From Oreochromis niloticus (taxonomy: Eukaryota > Chordata > Actinopteri > Cichliformes > Cichlidae), in contig NC_031984.2 in assembly GCF_001858045.2 (NCBI RefSeq), positions 33,958,374 to 34,022,373 on the forward strand: a stretch of DNA of 64,000 bases, given 5' to 3'. Positions 55,153 to 64,000 of the stretch are shown piece by piece (position 1 is the first letter of the stretch; each line of letters begins with the position of its first letter). The notes beneath the pieces were generated by a model. That model was given only the letters and a program-made list of their open reading frames with translations, did no database searches and had not been told where the DNA came from. Made by a program: the position numbers and the translations under genes.

Positions 55153-56058
55153 ATGGAGACTGTAAGTCGGCCGAGCTTCCAGCCTCATCCGGGACTGCAA
55201 CAAACTCTCAAGCAGTTTCACCTCAGCTCTATGAGCTCGTTGGGTGGACCGGCCGCTTTCTCTGCTCGCTGGCAACATGAGCTGCTCTTTAAGAAGGACG
55301 GGAAGGAGCCCGAGCCGGTTCTGCAGCATCTGCCGCCGCCCGTGATGCCCGGCCCGCTCTTCATCCCGTCGGACCGCTCCACGGAGAGGTGCGAGACGGT
55401 CCTGGAGGGGGAGACCATCTCCTGCTTTGTGGTCGGCGGGGAGAAACGGCTGTGTCTGCCGCAGATTCTCAACACGGTGCTGCGGGACTTTACCCTGCAG
55501 CAGATCAACTCCGTGTGCGACGAGCTGCACATCTACTGCTCCCGCTGCACGGCCGACCAGCTGGAAATCCTTAAAGTCATGGGGATCCTGCCCTTCTCGG
55601 CGCCGTCCTGCGGTCTCATCACCAAGACGGACGCAGAGCGGCTCTGCAACGCCCTGATCTACGGAGGCGCTTACCCGCCGCGCTGCAAGAAGGAGATGAA
55701 CGGAGGCTCGCTGGAGCTGCAGTTCACCGACAGGAGCTTCAAAGTCTATCACGAGTGCTTCGGCAAGTGCAAAGGCTTGTTCGTGCCGGAGCTGTACACC
55801 AGCCCAAACGCAGCGTGCATCCAGTGCATGGACTGCAGACTAATGTACCCGACCCACAAGTTCGTGGTGCACGGCCACAAGGCGCAGGAGAACAGGACTT
55901 GCCACTGGGGCTTCGACTCGGCCAACTGGAGGGCGTACATCCTCCTGGGCCAGGATTACACGGAGAAAGAGGAGAAGGCCCGCCTGGAGCTGTTCCTGGA
56001 CGAGATTAAGGAGAAATTCGACTTCGCCAACAAGTACAAGAGGAAAGCATCATCCAAG
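55153..56058 (+). CDS. ski: Ski proto-oncogene transcriptional co-repressor, first coding exon (3'-partial gene)
   Basis: ATG at 55153 opens 302 codons ending ...KRKASSK before a GTGAGC donor at 56059. Residues 9-40 hold the R-SMAD-binding segment (FQPHPGLQQTLKQFHLSSM then SSLGGPAAFSARW); the human counterpart is the hotspot for Shprintzen-Goldberg syndrome variants. Residues about 72-172 form the Ski/Sno/Dac homology domain (STERCETVLEGETISCFVVG to LCNALIYGG). Residues about 197-285 form the SAND-like SMAD4-binding domain with its Cys/His zinc ligands (YHECFGKCKG, CIQCMDCRLMYP, CHWGFDSANWRAY). Ski represses TGF-beta/SMAD targets in the nucleus by recruiting N-CoR/HDAC. The fish N-terminus lacks the Ala/Pro-rich insert of mammals, so it is shorter. 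Later exons with the coiled coil lie beyond the window. No break is seen. Confidence 0.97.
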
Positions 56059-59000
56059 GTGAGCTGGTCTCCGAGCTCTAACTGTTGCAGCTTGTTATTT
56101 TCCACCCTTCTCCTTAACGTTAAAACGAGCGTGGGCCACCAAACTTGAAACATGTCCCGAGCAAACACGTTTCAAGAGTGGATGCTGAGCCTGACAGTGT
56201 CTGGTCACTGCTGCTGCTGTGGTCTTACTAATTGGGCGTCATCCAGCAGCGACAACAATATGCCTCTGGTGGCAATAAAGCCATTATCTGACCGTCAAAC
56301 ACCTAAAGGGTCGCTTTTTATTGGCCTGTACAGTAAATAGAATCTCATTTCCCAACAAACGGCTCAATGGGAAATAGTAAACAACAGTTGTGAGATAATG
56401 TTGTCCCTTCTTCAGAACACTGTGGTTCAGTGGGCTAGAAGCTGTCTGTGACTGTCTCTATCTCCAGTGGGCGAGATAGACCTGACTGTTAGTGTGACAG
56501 ACCGGTCTGGTGTCTTATGTGTCATTTTACTTGTCTGTGGTTTAATCAGTGCTGATGTCATTTCCCCTCTCTCTAGTCTTATCCACGTTCTCCTGTGTTC
56601 TTGTTTGAACAGTCCCAGTAATCAGGTTTTAGGTTCTGCATGCTTTCAGTGGTCACACACCTCCAGCCTCAATCATCAGGTTTGCTTTTTCTGAGCCAAC
56701 TTACTTTACAGCTGCGTGGAAGGACTCTGTTAGCTTTGGTGTTTGCAGACTGATAGAAAGAATCCCACCGCTGTGGGGGGAAAAAGGCTAGTGAGCCCAT
56801 TTGCATGAACTGTTACACATGAATGGAGCTGATGAAGCGGGGTTTAGAAGTATTGTGGTGGAAACATAACATGATCCCAACAAAGGGAAGCATTCAGCAA
56901 ACATCAGAACCCCCTCTACCAGGGCAGCCACCCAGCTCTGACAGGGCTCCTCCTTTTGCCTACTCTCCCTCTCCTCAGTGGACTTGTAGAGCAGAGCGGA
57001 GTTGTTGATGAGGCTCAGAAAGCAACAGCACAAGTGTTTACAAGAGCTTTCCTCCACTCCTCCACTGAGGCTTCTTTCAGAAAAACCTGCCAAAGAAAGG
57101 GAGATCAGGGAGGCCCTTGAAGTCCTGAAGAGTGCCAGAGTCCTACCATGCACGGTGAACACACACTCTTGGCACACACTTTCATTCAGACTTGAGTGGA
57201 CACACCTCAAGGACCTCCACTTTCAGGGGCCTCTTGTGTTTTTCCAAGTGCTGACGGGGCGCCCGAATGTTAAGCTCAAGGCTTGTTTGAAATGCTTTTT
57301 AATTCAAGCCCCGCCCCCGAGCATCTGAGGGACTGCGCACAGGTTGAGAAATATTGTTGCTCTCCTTTTTCTCAACACATTTGGGCACAGCTGAGGAAAT
57401 GTTTGAGGAGGATGTCGCCACAGCGCCTTACTTTGAAACACGTCACTGCTGTCAAAGGAGGGCAGCTCAGTGAATATTAGTAAGACTGATAGAAAAGTGT
57501 CAGCAGCAGTCTCGCATAGCAGACAGACACAGGAAGCGATATTGCCACACTTCCCTCCTTGCAGACGCTCTTTTGAAAGCTTCCTCCAGAGACGAGTGAA
57601 TCACAGAGTAAAAAAAGCTGTTCACATTTAGCAGCGTGCCTCCAGTTGTGGAGAAGTGTGAACTTGAAGTTCATTTTTCCTTTTTTTATCTCATAGGATG
57701 CAAGGCCACAGTGCAGGCTGCAAAGCACAAATGCATTAAAGCGTTCCACGTAGTTTGGGGAAGGATTTTCTGCGCAGGCCGGCCCCAGATTGCCATGCCA
57801 GGCTTCTCCTTTCTGGCTGGCACACATAATGAGTGGGTTTCCACATGAGGATGTGGAGATAAGGCTTGTGGCTGCAGATTTAGTGTGACACTAACTTTAT
57901 AATTTGGCCTCACGATGACGTCAGCTCTGCACAATCTGCCTGGCTGAGAGAGATATGAGAACTAAAGAGCGAGGGTAGCTGTGGTGGACGGTGGTGAGCA
58001 GTTGAAGCTCGACTCGTGCTTGGCTTAGAAAAAAGTTTACCTCAGACTTTTTTGGTTTGTTTGGGTTTTGGCACCTTCCTACGTGGAGAGGGTCCTCCTC
58101 GGGCTTCTTGGTTACTGTATCATTATTATTATTATTGTTGTTGCTTCATCGGTCTGTCTCATATTGCAGATGTGCGCCTCCTCAGAGTGGTGAGCATGTT
58201 TACACGACTGTTGTAACTGGTCGTGAGCGAAGCGTGCGTGTCTGCGGAGCTTTCAGGTTCCTCCTAAAGTGCTGGGATGGGATTTGTTCAGAGACAGATG
58301 TGCACTAAAAACCAGCCAGAACAATAGCAGAGGCCATTTTGCGTCGATGCTCCACATATGCTGCGTTGTTGTGCTGACAACCAGCATATTCCTGCAGGCT
58401 GTTTCCACGTGTGGCTGAGGAAAGGCTCAAACCAAACCTGCGTAGGGTTGGAACGCACAACTGTCGAGTCTGAATATATCCTTCCAAGTCAGGGCACTTC
58501 TTAAATCTGTAATGTGCAGAAGCCAGCACTTCCCTTTCTGCTGCCCCCACCCTGCTACCCCCGCTGCTTGGGATATCTGGCCTCCAGCTGAAGGAGCTGC
58601 TTGTTTCAGGAGAGACGTGGGGCTGTGGTGGTGGGGGCTCAGAGGAAGTGAACTCCCACAGGGGATATAGGCCCATGTCCTGTTTCATATGCAAGGCGCA
58701 GTGCTGGCTAAGCCTGCTGACAGTCAGCCATGTCCACACAGTGGACAGAACAACAGCTGGGAGCTGCGCGTTTCAATGGCTGTTCAGGGAATATTACCAT
58801 GCTGATTCTGTGCAGCAGTCTGCAGTGGAGCCCGACTGTGTGGGTGTTTCAGTCAGTTTGTATACTTTCCTATATTATTTTCATAAAAAGTCCATTTTGT
58901 GCCCTGTGCTTGGAGAGGACACCAATTCAGCCAGGGTTCTGTAATGAGTTCTGCTGCTGTATTAAAAACTATATTTTGGGCCGTCCCATTAAAAACACGA

Positions 59001-59534
59001 CTAACATGATAGAGTTGTGTCTGTGGTTCGAGCCGAGGATCAGAACTCTAACAGTGTTGGAAATGAACCCCCTCACTGTGTGAATGGTGCTTCAGTCTTT
59101 GCTTGAAGGTATGGAGTGCATTCAAAGACAAAAGTATTCTTCACTTTCTAAGAATATTTAGAAAGAGTGTTTCATCCAGGTTTGCTGCTTTGTGTATACG
59201 CTGCTGTGTCTGCAGACCTCTTTCACGTTTCTTCTTCTATGCTGGCAATTAACAACAAAAAGCATGTGTTTTGCTTTCCTATATGGAAAAACCCATCAGC
59301 GATGAATCATTGTGCTCCATGACAAAAACTCTGAGGAACAGCCATAAGATGAAAAGTCTGTTTCCACTGCAGCTGCTCTCAGGACAGGCCTCTCTGTGGG
59401 AGCAGGGTCTACGGCTGAAAGTTTCTCAAAAGGCTGCGACTCCAGCAGTGGTGGAAATGAACTGGGTGCAGTGATTCTGTTCATACAGCACGTCTCCCTG
59501 CTGCAAGCCGTTTGTATCAACAGTTTTTAACCTG
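56059..59534 (+). other. ski intron 1, 5' part
   Basis: A GT donor at 56059 opens the intron. No coding exon or RNA gene was recognised here. A short ATT/ATTGTTG run lies at 58120-58150. Enhancers cannot be judged from sequence alone. Confidence 0.6.
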
Positions 59535-60950
59535 CAGGGCTCTAGACTAACTTTTTGCCATGGGCGCACCGGTACGCCTAACTTTAAAAATTTAGGCGTA
59601 CCGGCACAAAAGTTAGGCGCACTCAAATTTTTCAACCGCATCGCTTAACACCGCAGTTTTACATGTGCACTTTCTTTGGGGGGGAAGTCCATACAGACAA
59701 TATTCATTTCTAAATTATTAACTAACAAACTTGTGCTTAAATTGCTTTGTCAATATTGTAGAAAATGTTAAACTTAATCATCATCTCGGCTCCTCTGACG
59801 ACCTGTTTGCTGCTGCCTGCTGCTGAAAGGCAGTGGGGAGAGGGGACACGGCAGTGCTTGCAGCATATAATGTGTTTCTGGATACACTGCTGCTTTTTCA
59901 GCATTGATGATGGCACCGTGTCAGAGCTGGCTATGAATTTCAGATGGATCAGTCCTTAACTTAACACAAAGGTTATCAATAGTTCTTTTCATCTTTTCTT
60001 ATTACCCACAGCTACATCCACTTCTGTCGGGCCTAGGCTGCTCACTAGGGCTGGGTATCATCACTGATTTCTATAATCCATTCGATTCTGGTTCTCAAAG
60101 TCCTGATTCGATTCAATTTAGCCTCAGACAGTCAGAAATATAATTCTGATCATTTATCAGCACTGATACATGTGAGACTTCATCAGAATTGTGAACATCA
60201 CAGCAGATGCCTTTGTGTCAAAGTAACTGAGAATAAAACATGAAGGAGATTTTCCTGGTCTGGCGTTTTATAGCAGATAACCTTAAAAATATTCTGCAAT
60301 ATTCTGCAATTTTGCATAATTTTAAGAAGTTTAAATTTCTTCAGTATTGAACAGCAGAAATTAGGCTTTCTTGTCCGAGGTCATTTAAGTGAAAAAAAGA
60401 AAAAGAAAAGAAAAAAAAGACAGCGGCCGACAGCGCTGCAAACAACGGTAGACTGGTGGGTAATAAGCCAATGAATAATGCCGAAAACAGAGATTTGAGA
60501 CGGAAACTGTTCTTGAAGTACAGAGAGAGAGAGGGAGAGAGAGAGAGAGAGAGAGGGAGCTGTGCATGAAGTGTGATTTTTATCATGGTGGAAGCAAAAC
60601 AGCAAAAGTCAGAGGGAATTCATGACGACATCGATCAAATGTGAAGCGTAGTTTGCTGCTTCTTTTGCTGCTGGCTCGGCGAATTTTGGTTGGAGAGACA
60701 AAACCTGCAGCTCAGAATCAGCGCAAAAAAGAGGAAACACAGCGCGGACCCAACGCATCAGAATCGCTGAGCTCCGACAGCGTGTCCGTGTTCAGGCCGT
60801 GGGGTGAGAAAGGCGAGAAAGACAAAGCTGATTCTGATGCGTCGGGTCCGCTCTGTGTTTACGTCTTTGTGTGGAATCCGTTAATGAATTGATATCACTT
60901 TATTCAAGCTACTCACCTCTCTCTTCCACCTGCACTTTCAACTGGACCAC

Positions 60951-61074
60951 GGCCAATCAGAGAGGTCCCGCCCCTGACTATCTCTGATTGGTTTAGTCCA
61001 CGATAGGGGCTAGGCCAATCAGAGAGGTCCCGCCCCTGACTATCTCTGATTGGTTTAGTCCACGATAGGGGCAT
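60951..61074. repeat. 62-bp direct repeat carrying CCAAT, GC box and inverted CCAAT
   Basis: Two units (60951-61012, 61013-61074) differ only at the very end. Each holds CCAATCAGAGA, CCCGCCCC and TCTCTGATTGG, so the CCAAT motifs form an 11-bp inverted pair around a GC box. This is a promoter-like arrangement (NF-Y and Sp1 type sites) inside the transposable element. Confidence 0.88.
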
Positions 61075-61109
61075 AATGTGTGTCTGCTGTTGACCACGGA
61101 GAGTTGCAG

Positions 61110-61169
61110 AGATTTTTTTTTTTTTTTTTTTTTTTTTTTGTCACCCGAAAATAATTTTTTTTTTTTTTT
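61110..61169. repeat. Two poly-T runs
   Basis: About 29 T at 61111-61139 and about 15 T near 61155-61169, separated by GTCACCCGAAAATAA. These are assembly-error-prone positions. Confidence 0.9.
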
Positions 61170-61236
61170 AGTCGCACCATTGAAAAATTTGGTCGCATTT
61201 GCGACCAAATTGGTCGCACTCTAGAGCCCTGACCTG

Positions 61237-62235
61237 TGCAAACAAAAGGACTTTTCTTTCCTCAGGCATGGCTCGACTGTGCACAAAGGATGAAAGCAGT
61301 GCACAGTCCTCATTTCTGATTATCAACAATTTCAAATGGTGCTTCAAATTTACAGAAGCTGTGAGATGTTCAGTGGCAGCACGTTGTTTGAGTAATAGTT
61401 GATTGGATTCACAGCTGAGAAGAACGATTTCTTCCAACATGTGAGAAGTGAAGTCTTTGGTGAAATATCTTTGACAAAGAGCAGTGGTGCCGAAACACGG
61501 TGCTGCTGTCATATTCCTGCCTGCTATGGACACAAACTTGCTTGAAGTCAATAAGGGTCTGCCTGTCCATTTCAAGAAGATGGAGGGGTGAAAAAGAGCA
61601 GGGCAGATAACGTTTGTGCATGGCTGCATGCAGGTCATCTGGGAAAGTTTGAATATCTGTTTGATGAGCCAGTAGCGTGCGTGAAAATCCAGTGTTTCCT
61701 TCCAGTCTTTGACATTCCTGTGAGAATATTCCGAGCCTTATGATAACACAAGCACACCAGGCTGGCTGTGGCTGTTCTTAAGTCTTCAAAGGACCTTAAG
61801 TGTGTCTCACTGGGATTAAAGCACGAGTAAGAGAGCACCCAGTGACCTGATCCAGGCGTCTCGTGGGACAGAAGCTCTTTCTCAGCCAAATGATGGAATT
61901 TGATGTCTAGTTTGACTGTTAGCCACAGCTGATGGTAGGTAACCATAGGCATGTTTGTTTAATGAGGTGGTCTTTGAAATATTCATCAGCAGGACTGGAC
62001 GGGCCCAAGCAGCGCTCTCAGCTGCAGCTCTTTCCCCAGGAGTTTTTACATAGGTTGAGCTGTGAAGGGGGGCAGTGTTAGTGGTCTGTATGAAAATAGC
62101 TGTCAAAAAGTTTGACAGGTTTTTGTTTTTTAACATCAGAGAATCAGGCAATCAGTTTTCCACCAGTCCTTCTGCTGGTGAGCTCACCAGTGCTGAATGT
62201 TGAAACACATTTTGTTCTTAGTTTTTTTAGTAAAA
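61237..62235 (+). other. ski intron 1, middle part
   Basis: Nothing is recognised. A 156-codon open frame on the minus strand (61168-61638) overlaps the transposon end and has no motif. Confidence 0.45.
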
Positions 62236-62239
62236 AGCT

Positions 62240-62478
62240 TTTCAGTGTAAATGGACTGGTTCTTATATAGCGCTTATCTACTCTCAAAGCGCTTTATACA
62301 ACTCGTGCATTCACCCAATCACACAAGCACTTTATCTAAGGTTTTTAGTGCTTCTAACATTCACACATCGATGGATGCATCGGAGGGTTAGTATCTTGCC
62401 CAAAGACAGTTGGCATGTAGACTGGAGGAGCCTGGGATCGAACCCGTGCTACCGCCTGAGCTACAGCCACCCAGTGTG
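62240..62478 (-). mobile_element. tRNA-derived SINE-like element
   Basis: Read on the minus strand from 62478, the head GGCTGTAGCTCAGGCGGTAG (A-box-like) is followed by GGGTTCGATCCC (B box), a tRNA-type RNA polymerase III promoter. The body continues to AAAGCGCTATATAAG (plus: CTTATATAGCGCTT, near 62262), the common teleost tail also seen at 7822-7922. It lies in ski intron 1. Confidence 0.6.
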
Positions 62479-64000
62479 AGTCTAAAGCCTAACCAGCACC
62501 TGGGTGATGTTTAGTGTGGGACTGAATGGTGCAGCCTGTCCACACTCTGTGTATGGATTGTATGCATGATTAAAAGAGTCATATCTGTCTGTAAAAAGCA
62601 AAATTCCAGATTTCTTTCCCCACATCTGTATAAAGTGTCGAGGAAGATACGAGATCAGGCTGTGCAGATAATCTGATGTGTATGTAGGACATGCGTTTCC
62701 ATGGAAAATTCCAATCTTCTGCTGTCTTGCTGTCTTTCTTAAAGCTTTTCTTAATCTTTGACAATAAACGCCGCGATCGTTGGTGAGGGATGCTGTCTAG
62801 ATGGATCCAGGATGAGCTGGAGTCAGATGGGAGGGGGGAGGTTACTTTCTGCTGTGTCAGACCAGGAGCAGCCTTTGTGTATGATAGCAGTGTTGGCCGC
62901 TGGAGGTACCCCATCCCCCCTCATGCTGTTTGTAGGGCAGCTAGTATTGCATGACCTTTCCCTCCCCAAATAAAGAGGTGACCCGCCTCACCCCTCGCCT
63001 CTCTTGACGACCAGTCGGCCAATGGCGTGCGGCTTAGCCGCTCCCAGGGGGCAGATGGCTGTCTGATGAAGGCAGCTAGTCTCACATACTATGAAATAAA
63101 TGAGATCCACTGGCACTGTGATACAGTAAACTGAATGCTGTGCAGTGGAAGTTGTGCTCAGATGCATTTCAGATTTGGTTACAAACTTTTCCACAAAGCA
63201 TACACAGGAACGTGTGAATAGCAAAAGCATCCCTTTGCCTCGTTTGGAGCGCGATGGCGCACAGGCCTGGTCGGGTGTTTGATCTGCAGTCATACGAGTG
63301 CGCATGTGGACAAATATGTGTTCTTGTTTTGTGCCTGCATCAGCTGTAGGAGGAGATTAACATGAGCTCAATGCCTACTCATTTCCATCTCCATCTGCCT
63401 GTCTCCCACAGTGATGCTTCCCATCCCTCCCCCATCCCAGCCACACATACTGAGCTTAGACTTCCACACAGCAACCCGATTCCACCCCCGCAATTCCTTT
63501 TAAGTCTTATAAATGATACAGAAGCCCGAAGAATCATACGTGCACGCATTTACAGCCTTGCAGCTCTGTAACACAACATCCACAATGTCCTCCTTTAAGA
63601 TCATGTCACCAGCCAGTGGTCCAGCTCAGTCCATGGGACGAGTGCTAGCTCATCTCCTGAATCATCTCAAAGTTTGGGAAGGAGAGGTAGAGGTACAGGC
63701 AGATACTGGGAGATTGTCAAGCTAATAATAAACGGTGCTAATCGTACGTCTGATTGAACGGGCACCGTTCCTCCGAGCAGGAGCTGCCAAGTCAACTAAG
63801 CAGCCTTGCAAAGTCTCTGTCACGTGGATGGGACGGCAGTGAGAGACTTTTATGTTTAAGAAGCAGAGCAGATATGTAGAATAGCATCGTCGCCCTTTTT
63901 CTTTATACGGCCTACACTGCTCCAAAAAATCCCACTGAAAGAGACATCATGTGACTCACATTCATTTCTATTTGAAATTAAATCATGTCCCCATTGCATG
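62479..64000 (+). other. ski intron 1 to window end
   Basis: No acceptor followed by a ski exon 2-like frame was found, so exon 2 lies beyond 64000. Nothing else is supported. Confidence 0.5.

Larger units (their letters stand above)
59535..61231. mobile_element. 1.7-kb non-autonomous DNA element in ski intron 1
   Basis: The left end CAGGGCTCTAG and right end CTAGAGCCCTG are inverted copies, and ACCTG flanks both sides (59530-59534 and 61232-61236). Each end has a subterminal hairpin: GGTACGCCTAA/TTTAGGCGTACC at 59571-59603 and AATTTGGTCGCA/TGCGACCAAATT at 61186-61211. The interior is a mosaic: a nested repeat near 60046-60125 (AGGGCTGGGTATCATCACTG), a GA-rich run, a CCAAT/GC-box module and poly-T runs. 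No transposase was recognised. The ends look hAT-like, but the flanking duplication is 5 bp rather than the 8 bp usual for hAT. Confidence 0.65.

Noticed and set aside
55126..55752. 208-codon minus-strand frame antisense to ski exon 1
   Set aside because: Shadow of the GC-rich coding exon on the other strand; the plus-strand frame matches Ski throughout.
60381..60605. Ser/Leu/Phe-rich minus-strand frames
   Set aside because: Translation of a GA-rich simple-sequence run inside the transposable element.

Overview
This window is vertebrate genomic DNA, almost certainly from a percomorph teleost fish (a cichlid-like repeat profile, but the species is not proven). The signs are GT-AG split genes with short exons and large introns, long CA/TG microsatellites, many degraded Tc1/mariner, LINE, SINE and MITE copies typical of ray-finned fish, and no bacterial-style operons.

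Three host genes are supported, in the order and orientation known from human 1p36.33 (PRKCZ +, FAAP20 -, SKI +). (1) The last seven coding exons of prkcz (atypical protein kinase C zeta) lie on the + strand between 1910 and 29484. They give the C-terminal 238 residues: catalytic loop, activation loop, turn motif and hydrophobic motif; upstream exons are outside the window. (2) faap20 (Fanconi anaemia core-complex-associated protein 20) lies on the - strand between 41496 and 33411. It is a three-exon model whose UBZ4 zinc finger is split by an intron and whose C-terminus is MTW. (3) The first coding exon of ski (55153-56058, +) gives the SMAD-binding N-terminus, the Ski/Sno/Dac homology domain and the SAND-like domain. 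It has a CpG-rich 5' region, and the start of a long first intron runs to the window end.

Most of the rest is repeat. The most notable item is an intact LTR retroelement at 44104-49050 with 667-bp LTRs that read as identical, a 5-bp target duplication (GCCCC) and no recognisable reverse transcriptase, integrase or protease. Its interior is filled by a short helical ORF and an about 1,100-codon Pro/Ser/Ala-rich ORF made of several unrelated tandem repeats, three of which share a 27-bp period. Other structures are a Tc1 copy whose 5' end was replaced by an inverted 393-bp copy of its own 3' end (35878-37471), a perfect 65-bp/5-nt hairpin (23170-23304), two about 1-kb minisatellites (14-bp units at 24028-25232; 12-bp units at 26896-27875), a 721-bp MITE with 21-bp perfect inverted ends (21735-22455), and a 1.7-kb DNA element in ski intron 1 carrying a tandem CCAAT/GC-box/ATTGG module (59535-61231).

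The long open frames inside the minisatellites and microsatellites are artefacts of repeat period, not genes. I see no CRISPR, rRNA, canonical tRNA gene or prokaryotic feature. Family names for repeats rest on motif recognition from memory, not on a database search.
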